In this document: piece after piece, positions 16,683 through 25,007 of the stretch
Layout: each line of letters starts with the position of its first letter
How positions within the stretch are numbered: the first letter of the stretch is position 1
Source: JAISGQ01 sp045604965
Lineage (GTDB): Bacteria > Bacillota > Clostridia > Oscillospirales > Acutalibacteraceae
Assembly: GCA_045604965.1 (NCBI GenBank)
Contig: JAZUPB010000023.1
Location: 138,526 to 202,525 of the forward strand
DNA length: 64,000 nt
Direction: 5' to 3'
The notes under the pieces: model-generated
The model's database searches: none
Told to the model about the DNA's origin: nothing
What the model saw: only the letters and a program-made list of their open reading frames with translations
Made by a program: the position numbers and the translations under genes

Positions 16683-17399
16683 ATGAAAATCTATCCTGCC
16701 ATAGACCTTATAAAAGGCAAAGCCGTCCGACTTGTTCGCGGAGACTACGAGCAAATGACTGTATACAGCGAAGATCCTTTGTCTGTTGCAAAAAGCTTTC
16801 GCGATGCAGGTGCGGAATATCTGCACGTAGTAGACCTGGAAGGTGCCAAGACAGGTGAAACTCCGAATATTGGTCTTATTTCCAGTATCATAAAGGAAAT
16901 AGGACTTAAAACCGAAGTGGGCGGAGGCATCAGATCTGCAGAGACTGTGAAAAAGTATATCGATGCAGGTGTTATGCGTGTGATCCTCGGCACAGCAGCT
17001 CTTACCCAGGCAGGCTTTGTAAATGAGATGGTAAAGCTTTACGGAGACAAAATAGCTGTCGGTGTAGACGTTCGCGATGGTTTTGTTGCCATACGCGGCT
17101 GGCAGGAGGTTACCGACAAGGAGTGTATGACCTTCTGCAAGGAAATGCAGAAGGCAGGAGTCAGAACCATAATCTGTACAGATATATCCAAGGACGGACT
17201 TCTGGGCGGTGCCAACTTTGAGCTTTACGAGAATATGTCGAAGGAGCTGGGACTTGACATTATCGCATCAGGCGGTGTTTCGACCATTGAGGATATAAAG
17301 AAGCTCAAGGCTCTGGATATACATGGAGCGATTCTTGGAAAGGCACTTTACACCGGAATGCTTTCCCTTGAGGATGCAATCAGGGAGGTGCGCTCGTGA
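16683..17399 (+). CDS. hisA: phosphoribosylformimino-5-aminoimidazole carboxamide ribotide isomerase HisA
   Basis: A (beta/alpha)8-barrel isomerase of 238 aa. The ATG at 16683 is preferred because the protein then begins MKIYPAIDLIKGK, as the family does; the GTG four codons upstream is an alternative, and no strong ribosome site decides between them. The catalytic Asp of AIDLIKGK and the second Asp in CTDISKDG are present, and the phosphate-binding GGG-I and ASGGV motifs are seen. A 62-base gap after hisH is the longest in this part of the operon. Confidence 0.95.
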   Translation: MKIYPAIDLIKGKAVRLVRGDYEQMTVYSEDPLSVAKSFRDAGAEYLHVVDLEGAKTGETPNIGLISSIIKEIGLKTEVGGGIRSAETVKKYIDAGVMRVILGTAALTQAGFVNEMVKLYGDKIAVGVDVRDGFVAIRGWQEVTDKECMTFCKEMQKAGVRTIICTDISKDGLLGGANFELYENMSKELGLDIIASGGVSTIEDIKKLKALDIHGAILGKALYTGMLSLEDAIREVRS

Positions 17400-18154
17400 T
17401 AACAAAGCGAATAATCCCCTGCCTCGATGTAAAAAACGGCAGAGTGGTAAAGGGCGTAAATTTTCAGGGGCTGAGCGATGTATCATCTCCTGTTGAGCTG
17501 GGAAGCTACTACAGCGAAAACGGTGCAGATGAGCTGGTATTCTACGATATTACAGCTTCTGCCGAAGGCAGAAAGCTGTTTACCGAAGCGCTGACAGAGG
17601 TAGCAAGCAAAATCTTTATCCCTCTCACCGTCGGCGGAGGAATAAACACTCTGGAGGATTTCGACAGAGTGCTCAAATGCGGCGCAGACAAGGTCAGCGT
17701 TAATTCAGGTGCTATACGTAATCCGAATCTGGTTTATGAGGCTGCACAGCGTTACGGAGACCAGTGTGTGGTGCTTTCCGCCGATATTAAACGAGTGGAA
17801 AATGAATTCCGCGTTTTTGCTCAGGGCGGCAGAGTGGATACGGGAATGGAAGCTATATCTTGGATAAAGAGATGCGTGGATATGGGTGCAGGTGAGATAG
17901 TTGTAAACAGCATCGACACCGACGGAGTGAAAAAGGGCTTTGACCTTGAGATGCTTGCGGCTGTGTGTGATGCAGTGGATGTTCCTGTTATCGCATCAGG
18001 CGGCGCAGGCTGCATCGATGATTTCACCACTCTTTTCAAAACTCTTCCAAAGGTAGATGCAGGTCTGGCAGCATCAATTTTCCATTTTGGGGAAGTTAAA
18101 ATTTCCGATCTGAAAAAAGAACTCAGTGCACAGGGCATAAATATGAGACTGTAA
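17396..18154 (+). CDS. hisF: imidazole glycerol phosphate synthase cyclase subunit HisF
   Basis: The barrel partner of HisH makes IGP and AICAR. The 252-aa protein starts at a GTG overlapping the hisA stop by 4 bases, with GGGAGG before it. It opens TKRIIPCLDVKNGRVVKG with the catalytic Asp, and has the second Asp in NSIDTDG. The TVGGGI and ASGGAG phosphate sites are present. Confidence 0.97.
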   Translation: MITKRIIPCLDVKNGRVVKGVNFQGLSDVSSPVELGSYYSENGADELVFYDITASAEGRKLFTEALTEVASKIFIPLTVGGGINTLEDFDRVLKCGADKVSVNSGAIRNPNLVYEAAQRYGDQCVVLSADIKRVENEFRVFAQGGRVDTGMEAISWIKRCVDMGAGEIVVNSIDTDGVKKGFDLEMLAAVCDAVDVPVIASGGAGCIDDFTTLFKTLPKVDAGLAASIFHFGEVKISDLKKELSAQGINMRL

Positions 18155-18169
18155 GGAAGGCAGAATAAT

Positions 18170-18817
18170 ATGATAGATATCAGCACACTTAAATTTGACG
18201 AAAAGGGACTTATCCCTGCAGTTGTTGTTGATGCATACAGCCGCAAGGTTCTGACTGTTGCATATATGAACGAGGAAAGCCTCAAAATCAGTATGGAGGA
18301 AAAGCGCACCTGCTTCTGGTCACGTTCACGTCAGGAACTCTGGCGCAAGGGCGAAACCAGCGGCAATACACAGGAAATAATTTCGATTACCGCAGACTGT
18401 GACCGTGATGCGCTGACTGTAGTTGTAAGAAAAAAAGGACCTGCCTGCCATACAGGTGCAGACTCCTGCTTCAACGATGTTATTTTCGAAAATGATGACA
18501 TCAATGATTTTACTATGGATGCGCTTATGGAGCTTATCGAAGGCAGAAAGACCGATAAGAAGGAAGGTTCATACACCACCTACCTTTTCGAAAAGGGCAT
18601 AGATAAGATACTCAAAAAGGTTGGCGAAGAATCCACAGAGGTCATTGTTGCAGGCAAGGGCAACGACAAAAAAGAGACCATATATGAGATCGCAGATCTT
18701 GCATATCACGTACTCGTGCTGATGGTGGAAATGGGCATCTCTCTTGACGATGTACGCGCAGAGCTTGCTTCTCGCCACGTTATCGACAAAAAGGTCAAGC
18801 AGGAAAAAATGGTGTAA
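18170..18817 (+). CDS. hisI: bifunctional phosphoribosyl-AMP cyclohydrolase / phosphoribosyl-ATP pyrophosphatase HisIE
   Basis: A fusion of two steps of histidine synthesis in 215 aa. Residues about 1-110 are the cyclohydrolase (HisI) with its zinc/magnesium site (DCDRDA and CHTGADSC). Residues about 120-215 are the helical pyrophosphatase (HisE) with the KKVGEESTEV and EIADLAYH motifs. GGAAGG precedes the ATG. It is the last gene of the his operon; no hisN or hisK phosphatase gene is present. Confidence 0.97.
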   Translation: MIDISTLKFDEKGLIPAVVVDAYSRKVLTVAYMNEESLKISMEEKRTCFWSRSRQELWRKGETSGNTQEIISITADCDRDALTVVVRKKGPACHTGADSCFNDVIFENDDINDFTMDALMELIEGRKTDKKEGSYTTYLFEKGIDKILKKVGEESTEVIVAGKGNDKKETIYEIADLAYHVLVLMVEMGISLDDVRAELASRHVIDKKVKQEKMV

Positions 18818-18871
18818 AAATACTTCTGAAAATTATGTCACAAAAACCGCAAAATGAAGGTTATATATAAT

Positions 18872-19025
18872 ATAGGGTTAATAGAATCTTTTAACCCTAT
18901 GAATCTATAGTCTGCTGTTCGGCGTTAGCGGAATTATAGATATATATGGTTTCATTGTAGTTTGTGGTTTTAATACATTGAACGCCGACTGGAAAAGGGG
19001 AGAACTCTCGCAGTTCTCCCCTTTT
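18872..19025 (+). ncRNA. candidate structured RNA or leader ending in an intrinsic terminator
   Basis: Three ordered hairpins are visible. The first is a 10-bp perfect stem (18872-18881 with 18891-18900). The second is a long stem of about 15 bp with one bulge (18903-18917 with 18926-18941), capped by an 8-base loop holding CGGCG. The third is a strong terminator (18993-19006 with 19012-19025, loop CTCGC, then U-tract). Loop bases 18919-18925 are perfectly complementary to 18982-18988, so a 7-bp pseudoknot can form. A TATAAT lies at 18866-18871 but without a good -35. I recognise no known family. It could be an sRNA, a cis-regulator of the lipoprotein gene at 19104, or an elaborate end of the his operon. 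Confidence 0.45.
18993..19025 (+). terminator. intrinsic terminator after the his operon
   Basis: A 14-bp perfect stem with loop CTCGC; the right arm runs into a T-rich tract (CCCCTTTTTCT). It ends both the candidate structured RNA and any his read-through. Confidence 0.9.
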
Positions 19026-19103
19026 TCTCCCAATTTGAGAAATATGTGCCAACTATTTATATAAGCAAAGGGTTTTAGTAATATACGAAAGGAGCGAATG
19101 GAT

Positions 19104-19784
19104 ATGAAAAAAATAATGGTATTACTTATATGTATACTGACGTTATCAGGCTGCGCAAGGACAGGAGAGAAAGCGAATCAGCCGTATTTTACAGCAAAAG
19201 TTGCGGCGGTTTATGAAACGAGTCTGTTGATTGAGGTGACAGAGCCGGGCAGCAGCGGAATATCTGCAGGTTCCCCTGCATACATTGGCAGAGACGCATC
19301 AACAGAATCCCTTTCGGCAGGAGATATAATAGAAATCAAGTTTAACGGAAATGTAATGGAAAGCTACCCTCTTCAGCTTGGCGAGATTTACTCCGTTGAG
19401 AAAATACGAAGCGCAGTTATTCCCGACTGGGGCATAGAGCTGGACACAGAAAATGTTACAGCCTCGGGACTTACTGTAGTCTGTTCTCATTCGGGAGAAA
19501 CTTCGGCATCGGATCTTGGAACAAGCCCCTATTATGTTATAGAGCAGCATAAAAATGGAAGTTGGATAAGAGTAAACTATAAAGAGCTCAGTGAATGGGA
19601 AGTTGGATGGGACGATGTGCTGTATACAATCCCGTCAAACGGTACAGCCAGATGGGATACAGACTGGAAATGGCTCTACGGAGAGCTTTCTCCCGGAGAA
19701 TACAGGATCGGTAAAGAGATTCTGAAATTTGCCGATTCGGGGGAATTTGAAAGAGCAGTATTCTATGCGGAGTTTGAGATATAA
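19104..19784 (+). CDS. putative lipoprotein of unknown function
   Basis: The protein is 226 aa. A lipoprotein signal peptide ends in the lipobox L-S-G-C at about residues 14-17, so it is likely anchored outside the membrane. The ATG at 19104 is chosen over the one at 19098 because GGAG is then 9 bases upstream. The C-terminal half resembles the bacterial immunoglobulin-like domain found after beta-lactam sensors (W-x-x-L-Y and LSPGEYRIGKEI), a pattern seen in clostridial secreted proteins of unknown role. It is flanked by terminators and so monocistronic. Confidence 0.75.
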   Translation: MKKIMVLLICILTLSGCARTGEKANQPYFTAKVAAVYETSLLIEVTEPGSSGISAGSPAYIGRDASTESLSAGDIIEIKFNGNVMESYPLQLGEIYSVEKIRSAVIPDWGIELDTENVTASGLTVVCSHSGETSASDLGTSPYYVIEQHKNGSWIRVNYKELSEWEVGWDDVLYTIPSNGTARWDTDWKWLYGELSPGEYRIGKEILKFADSGEFERAVFYAEFEI

Positions 19785-19821
19785 CAAGAAGAGGTCAGCG
19801 CTAAGCTGACCTCTTCTTGTT
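19783..19821. terminator. bidirectional terminator
   Basis: A 17-bp perfect stem (19783-19799 with 19805-19821, loop GCTAA) lies between two convergent genes, overlapping the plus-strand stop codon. The A-rich and T-rich flanks let it work both ways. Confidence 0.85.
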
Positions 19822-19832
19822 ATTTGAATAAA

Positions 19833-20141
19833 TTAGTCCTTCTTGCCAAAAAGATCTCCGATCTTATCCTTGATGCCGTCAACGATATCGCTATCTTCGA
19901 GCTTATCCTTGATGTTCTCGAGGAGGTTGCCATCTTCCTTCTTGTCGTCGTCTTTGTCGTCCTTGTCTCCGCCGATCTTATCCTTTACAGCCTCGACAAT
20001 AGCAGAGAGGGAAAAATCGTCCATATCTCCGAAGAGAGAAGCGATAGCAGCCTTGGGGTCTGCCTTGAACTTCTTGAGAAGGTCGGGAGATTCCTTGATT
20101 TTAGCAACTGCTTTTTCGATGAATTCTTTGATGTTATCCAT
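19833..20141 (-). CDS. small charged protein of unknown function
   Basis: The protein is 102 aa with no signal peptide or membrane segment. The first 60 residues contain a helical SPDLLKKFKADPKAAI segment followed by ALA/ILE-rich helix. This weakly resembles the Nif11-type leader fold and a small clostridial domain of unknown function. A central Asp/Lys-rich low-complexity linker (about residues 58-70) and a second amphipathic helix with the repeated motif I-K-D-K-x-x-D follow. AAAGGGAT precedes the ATG. It begins 25 bases after pheT in the same direction, so it is probably co-transcribed with pheST. No RiPP enzymes are nearby. Confidence 0.65.
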   Translation of the reverse strand: MDNIKEFIEKAVAKIKESPDLLKKFKADPKAAIASLFGDMDDFSLSAIVEAVKDKIGGDKDDKDDDKKEDGNLLENIKDKLEDSDIVDGIKDKIGDLFGKKD

Positions 20142-20165
20142 AATAATATCCCTTTCTTAAATTAT

Positions 20166-22541
20166 TTATCTCATCTTGATGCCCTGAGCATTGAGAGCAT
20201 CAAGAACTTTGGTAACCTCAGCCTGAACCTCATCGCCGGAGAGAGTTCTCTCATCGGAAGAGAAGGTAAGTCTGATTGTAACAGCGCGTGCACCGTTGAG
20301 TTCAGCGCCTTCATAAACATCAGCAAGAGTAACGCCCTTGAGAATGTCACTTTCGACAGTCTCAACGATCTCCTTTACAGTGCCGTACTGAGCACCTTTT
20401 TCGAGGAGCAGAGTTAAGTCGATATCCATTTCGGGGAACTTACTGGGATCTGCATAGTTGATGCCTGCGGTCTGCTGAGCGGACAGTGCGTCCATATCGA
20501 GCTCGAGAGCAACAACTGCAGCCTTCTTATCGATTTTAGCGCATACAGCAGGATGAACAGCAGTGATAAAGCCCAGAACCTCGTCACCGCGAACAATCTC
20601 AGCAGTGTTTACAGGATGCTGCCATGCGTGGGAAACCTTCTCTGCACTGCGCAGAGACACTGCACCGCCCTTGACTGCGGCACTGACGGTAAGAAGAATA
20701 TCCTTAAGCTTGAGGTATATTTCCTTTTCGCTTTCGGTTTTGGAGTAAAGTATAACACCCAGCTTCTTTCTCTCGTTGCAGAGACCGTCAGCCTTGAGTC
20801 CTTCAACAACTCGGCCTATTTCAAAGATACCGAAGGAGGAATCAAAGAGCTTGTTTTCAGCGGTCATAGAGAGAAGTGTGGGAACTATGCTGTTTCTGAT
20901 AACGATCTGATCGGGGTTTATGGAGTTTACAAGCTTTACGTTCTCCTCAACCTCGATGCCGATCTCTCTGAACTTCTTGCTGTCAGCCCAGATATATGAA
21001 TGAACTTCGTGGAGAGAGAAGCGGTCAGCAAGGAGATTCTTGACCATAAAGTCATCACGTCTGCCCTCAGCCTCACGAACAGGATAAAGGGGAGAAGGAG
21101 CGGTTTTTATCTCGAAGTTGTCATAGCCGTAGATTCTGGTGATCTCTTCGATGATGTCAGCCTTAATGGTAACGTCCTTTGTAGCTCTCCAGGAGGGAAC
21201 ATCGACAGAGAAGTTGTTCTTCTCGTGTCTGACAGTAAAGCCAAGAGCCTCAAGGGTCTTGATTATGCGTGCATTGGTAATTTTTATGCCTGTATAGCGG
21301 TCAACATACTTCTTGTCAAAGTCAAGAGAAATTTTCTTATACTTGCGTGCGTAGTTGTCGGTAACAGCGGAGATAACCTTTGCATCAGGATCGATCTGCT
21401 GGAGGAGCCACAGATAACGCTCAACAGCAGGAAGAGTATTCTCAGGATCGAGAGTCTTCTCGTAACGGGCGGAAGCATCGGTTCTCATACCCAGTCTTGT
21501 TGCGCTCTTTCTGATGGAAACAGCGTCAAAGGTAGCACTTTCAAGAAGCAGAGAAGTGGTGTCGTCCTCAATCTCAGAAGCAAGACCGCCCATAATACCT
21601 GCAATTGCAACAGGCTCATCGTGGCTTGTGATCATAAGGGTCTCAGGATCGATACTGCGCTCTGCGTCGTCAAGAGTCTGGAAAGTAAAGGGCTTATCAA
21701 AGCGCTGAACTTCGATTTTGTCAACTTTTCTAAGATCGAATGCGTGCATAGGCTGACCAAGCTCAAGCATAAGGTAGTTTGTAAGGTCAGCAAGGAGATT
21801 TATAGCTCTGGTTCCGCAGTAGTGGAGGCGGATTCTCATATTAACAGGGCTGACAGGAACAGTTACGTTCTCAACCTTGACAGAGGTGTATCGGAAGCAG
21901 TTCTGCTTGTCTCTGATGTCAATATCAACCTTGGGGAGATTCTTGAAAGCCTTGGAGTTTACACGGTCGAAGGGCTTTAAGGGTCTGCCTGTCAGAGCGG
22001 AAAACTCACGGGCAATACCGTAGTGACCCCAGAGGTCGGGACGGTTTGTTAAGGACTTATTATCGACCTCAAAAACTGTGTCGCGGATATCATAGATATC
22101 GCGGATATCAACACCAAGGGGTGTGTCCTCGGGAAGCTCCATAAGACCGCTGTTGTCAGCAGAAATGCCAAGCTCAGACTCAGAGCAGCACATACCGTGA
22201 CTCATGTAGCCGTAGACCTTTGCGACTTTGATAGGATAGCCGTTTACGTTTGCACCGTCAGTGGCAAGAGGAACGATAAGGCCCTCGCGTACGTTGGGAG
22301 CACCGCATACGATGTCTACGACTTCGTCGCCTTTGTCTACCTTGAGCATATGAATCTTTTCTTTTTTCGGATGCTGTTCAACGGAAAGAATCTTAGCGGT
22401 AACAACGCCTGTGAGATTCTCACCCATATGGAAAATATCTTCAACCTCAGCAGTAGAGAGGGTGAAGCGGTGAATAAGGTTATCGAGATCAAGACCCTTG
22501 AGGTCAACGAACTCGTTTATCCAATTCATAGATATAAGCAT
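20166..22541 (-). CDS. pheT: phenylalanyl-tRNA synthetase beta subunit PheT
   Basis: The 791-aa protein is the usual bacterial length. In order it has an N-terminal region with the EMAP-like tRNA-binding OB fold (about residues 40-150, KILSVEQHP and GAPNVREG), the B3/B4 editing domain (about 210-390), the B5 DNA-binding-like domain (about 400-470), the catalytic-core-like module, and the C-terminal ferredoxin-fold anticodon domain (about 700-791). GAGGAGAAG lies just before the ATG. It follows pheS by 21 bases. Confidence 0.97.
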   Translation of the reverse strand: MLISMNWINEFVDLKGLDLDNLIHRFTLSTAEVEDIFHMGENLTGVVTAKILSVEQHPKKEKIHMLKVDKGDEVVDIVCGAPNVREGLIVPLATDGANVNGYPIKVAKVYGYMSHGMCCSESELGISADNSGLMELPEDTPLGVDIRDIYDIRDTVFEVDNKSLTNRPDLWGHYGIAREFSALTGRPLKPFDRVNSKAFKNLPKVDIDIRDKQNCFRYTSVKVENVTVPVSPVNMRIRLHYCGTRAINLLADLTNYLMLELGQPMHAFDLRKVDKIEVQRFDKPFTFQTLDDAERSIDPETLMITSHDEPVAIAGIMGGLASEIEDDTTSLLLESATFDAVSIRKSATRLGMRTDASARYEKTLDPENTLPAVERYLWLLQQIDPDAKVISAVTDNYARKYKKISLDFDKKYVDRYTGIKITNARIIKTLEALGFTVRHEKNNFSVDVPSWRATKDVTIKADIIEEITRIYGYDNFEIKTAPSPLYPVREAEGRRDDFMVKNLLADRFSLHEVHSYIWADSKKFREIGIEVEENVKLVNSINPDQIVIRNSIVPTLLSMTAENKLFDSSFGIFEIGRVVEGLKADGLCNERKKLGVILYSKTESEKEIYLKLKDILLTVSAAVKGGAVSLRSAEKVSHAWQHPVNTAEIVRGDEVLGFITAVHPAVCAKIDKKAAVVALELDMDALSAQQTAGINYADPSKFPEMDIDLTLLLEKGAQYGTVKEIVETVESDILKGVTLADVYEGAELNGARAVTIRLTFSSDERTLSGDEVQAEVTKVLDALNAQGIKMR

Positions 22542-22562
22542 AAAATTCTTCTCCTCTCTCTG

Positions 22563-23591
22563 TTATTTCGCTGTGAACTGAGTCATAGCCTTGAGATTGC
22601 CGCTGTTGAGAACACGGATATCCTTGATTCCGTATCTCATCATAGCAAGTCTGGTAAGACCGAGACCGAATGCAAAGCCTGTATATTTTTCGGGGTCAAC
22701 GCCGCCTTCTTTGAGGACGTTGGGATGAATCATACCGCAGGGGCAAAGCTCAAGCCAGCCGCTGTTCTTACAGCTGGGACAACCCTCGCCGCCGCAGATA
22801 AGACAGGAGATATCAAGCTCGAAACCGGGCTCAACGAAGGGGAAGAAGCCAGGGCGAAGTCTTACCTTGACGTCTTTCTGGAAGACTTCGGAAAGCATAG
22901 TCTTCATAAAGTAGATAAGGTTGGAGATGGAGATGTTTTCGTCAACCATCATACCCTCCATCTGGAAGAAGGTGTTTTCGTGGCAGGCGTCGGGAGCTTC
23001 GTTGCGGAAGCAGCGTCCGGGGAAGATAGCGCGCAGAGGAGCGCCATATTTGCGCAAAATAGCGTTCTGAGCCGCACTGGTATGGGTCTTCAGAAGCTGA
23101 CCGTTGTCGAGATAGTAAGTGTCCTGCATATCTCTTGCAGGGTGATGCTTCGGGATATTAACGCCCTCAAAGCACTCATAGTCGGTAACGACTTCGCTGT
23201 AATCCTCAATGGTAAAGCCCATTGTAGCAAAGATCTGCTCAACCTCACGCTGAACAAGAGTAATGGGATGAAGTGAACCCAGTTTGTCGGTAAGGGGCAT
23301 AGTTACGTCGTAACGCTCTGCAGATGCGATAGCAGCAGCCTCTTCCTTAGCCTTAAGCTCAGCAGCTTTTTCGGTGATGACACCCTCAGCGTACTTTTTA
23401 AGCTCGTTGATACCCTGAGCGACTTCCTTTTTCTGCTCATTGGGAACGTCACGGAGCTTGCCTAAAAGCTCTGTGACAGAGCCTTTTTTGCCGAGATAAG
23501 CGATTCTCAGTGCCTCAACGTCAGCACTGGTTGCCGCTTTCGCTGCATCCTGCTCAAACTGAGCACGCAGCTTTGCGATTGCTTCTTTCAT
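22563..23591 (-). CDS. pheS: phenylalanyl-tRNA synthetase alpha subunit PheS
   Basis: The catalytic alpha subunit, 342 aa. The ATG at 23591 follows GGAGGT and gives MKEAIAKLRAQ; a TTG five codons earlier overlaps the ribosome site. An N-terminal coiled coil (about 1-85) is followed by the class II core with HPARDMQDTYYL (motif 2 region), FHQMEG-like FFQMEG, and the motif 3 GFAFGLGLTRLAMM. An inserted C-x-x-C pair (CLICGGEGCPSC at about residues 235-246) is the zinc-like knuckle seen in many Firmicutes PheS. Expression is governed by the T-box upstream. Confidence 0.97.
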   Translation of the reverse strand: MKEAIAKLRAQFEQDAAKAATSADVEALRIAYLGKKGSVTELLGKLRDVPNEQKKEVAQGINELKKYAEGVITEKAAELKAKEEAAAIASAERYDVTMPLTDKLGSLHPITLVQREVEQIFATMGFTIEDYSEVVTDYECFEGVNIPKHHPARDMQDTYYLDNGQLLKTHTSAAQNAILRKYGAPLRAIFPGRCFRNEAPDACHENTFFQMEGMMVDENISISNLIYFMKTMLSEVFQKDVKVRLRPGFFPFVEPGFELDISCLICGGEGCPSCKNSGWLELCPCGMIHPNVLKEGGVDPEKYTGFAFGLGLTRLAMMRYGIKDIRVLNSGNLKAMTQFTAK

Positions 23592-23621
23592 ATATCTGAC
23601 CTCCAATTTAGTTTACAAAAC

Positions 23622-23880
23622 AAAAAAGGCCCGTCCACACGGGACGAGCCTAAGCACGCGGTACCACCCGATTTTATGCGAAAAACGCATAATCTCAAAG
23701 TCCTTAACGCAGACCGACGTTATGGCTTTCACCATACAGCTCCGACGGAGAAATTCGTCATTCCGTATTGCCCGAAGTGTGCTTCCAGCCGATGGCACAC
23801 TCTCTCTGACGGGTTGCGGACAACTACTGCGAAGCAAGGCATAAACCATTGCATCACCGTCATCACAGCCTTTACATATT
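23622..23880 (-). promoter_or_regulatory. T-box riboswitch controlling pheST
   Basis: Read on the minus strand, the leader has stem I with AGAGAG and GGCTGGAAG elements, a specifier region with UUC (23750-23752) matching Phe tRNA, the diagnostic T-box GGGTGGTACCGCG (about 23658-23670), and a terminator GGCTCGTCC/GGACGGGCC followed by six T (about 23625-23650). Uncharged tRNA-Phe should stabilise the antiterminator and allow pheST transcription. Confidence 0.93.
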
Positions 23881-23886
23881 GAAAAA

Positions 23887-23915
23887 AATATACCACAGAT
23901 CCCGCTGAAAGTCAA
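23887..23915 (-). promoter_or_regulatory. SigA promoter of pheST
   Basis: On the minus strand TTGACT (23910-23915), a 17-base spacer and TATATT (23887-23892). It drives the T-box leader. Confidence 0.8.
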
Positions 23916-23937
23916 CCGCGAGAATCAGCAGATAAAA

Positions 23938-24273
23938 TTAATTTTCAGATGATTTCTCGACGATTTTTGCCTTGCGTTTCCTGCACGCTCTGCTGATGAG
24001 AAAAATAATAGTTCCTATAAGGAAGATGAAAGTGAATGTAAGGATAAGGGTGAAAAATTCGGGGACTATATTGTAAGAGCGGCCTGAACTTGTTTCGCCG
24101 ACAGCAGTCATAGGATAGAATTTATTGTACATAACTCCGAAGCCTATGTAGCTGACGACCTCGCCGCCCTGAAGGGGAATACCGAAAATAAATCCGAAGA
24201 ATATTCCGCATAGCAGGTTTGCGGCAAAAAGAACAGCAGTGATAATGAGAGACCATAACGTAACTTTTTTCAT
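23938..24273 (-). CDS. small membrane protein
   Basis: The protein is 111 aa. Two hydrophobic segments (about residues 7-32 and 75-97) flank an extracellular loop, and the C-terminus is strongly basic then acidic, so the ends should be cytoplasmic. AGGAG lies 7 bases before the ATG. No family is recognised and no function can be assigned. It lies upstream of the pheST promoter on the same strand. Confidence 0.7.
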   Translation of the reverse strand: MKKVTLWSLIITAVLFAANLLCGIFFGFIFGIPLQGGEVVSYIGFGVMYNKFYPMTAVGETSSGRSYNIVPEFFTLILTFTFIFLIGTIIFLISRACRKRKAKIVEKSSEN

Positions 24274-24417
24274 TGATAAGCTCCTTTCAAAAACACGTGA
24301 TAAATTCTCGCAAAATAGTTGTATTCAGTGCAGAAAATTACACATTTTAATTATATATAAGGAGATACAAAAGTCAATAAATAAAAGAACACACGGTTTT
24401 AATTATGCAAAGCTCTT

Positions 24418-24921
24418 TTACAGTGCGATATACCATACGCCATCGATCTGGACAAAAACAAAATTAAACGGTACAACAGCCTTATCTCCGTCAACAGGGT
24501 GGACAAAACAAGCCTCACAATCAATTTTGCCGTAGCCGTTGGCATTGTCATAGCCAAGCATAATGGCTTCACTGTTGTTTTCAGGGTGCGCTTCATAGGA
24601 AAATGAGGAGTTGCTAGTTTCGAGATACTCAAGTTTGTAACCCTTGTAAGTTACAAATACAGCATCTTTCTTTGAAACAGCTTCAGCATAATTCTTAGTG
24701 TCAGAATATAAATCACTGTTATATTTTTCAGAATATAAAGAAGCAAATCCTTCGGCATTTTCGGTTTCAATATATTCAAAATACAAGTTTACCAATTTTT
24801 CAGGGGTTGCCGATAATCGAGGGTCTGAGTCTGCTTCGTTGACAGTAACCTTCTGTTTCTGCGAGCACCCACAGAAGGTCAGTAACAGGACGGACAATAT
24901 TATGCATAAAAACTTTTTCAT
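24418..24921 (-). CDS. putative lipoprotein
   Basis: The protein is 167 aa from the ATG at 24921, which has GGTGGG upstream. The signal peptide ends in the lipobox F-C-G-C at about residue 18. The mature part has a SnoaL/NTF2-like feel: PEKLVNLYFEYIETENAEG followed by beta strands and a terminal VQIDGVWYI, as in secreted DUF-type ligand-binding proteins. The function is not known. Confidence 0.7.
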   Translation of the reverse strand: MKKFLCIILSVLLLTFCGCSQKQKVTVNEADSDPRLSATPEKLVNLYFEYIETENAEGFASLYSEKYNSDLYSDTKNYAEAVSKKDAVFVTYKGYKLEYLETSNSSFSYEAHPENNSEAIMLGYDNANGYGKIDCEACFVHPVDGDKAVVPFNFVFVQIDGVWYIAL

Positions 24922-25007
24922 AATAAATCCCACCTTACGTTTTTATAATTATGGTAGGAAAATTATGTTAATAAATCAATCATATGGTATTAATTGGGTG
25001 TAAAATT

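Noticed and set aside
20553..21980. Long plus-strand frames opposite pheT
   Set aside because: Shadow frames of pheT; no supporting start signals.
24239..24535. 98-aa plus-strand frame
   Set aside because: It runs antisense to the membrane protein start and the lipoprotein end and has no ribosome site.
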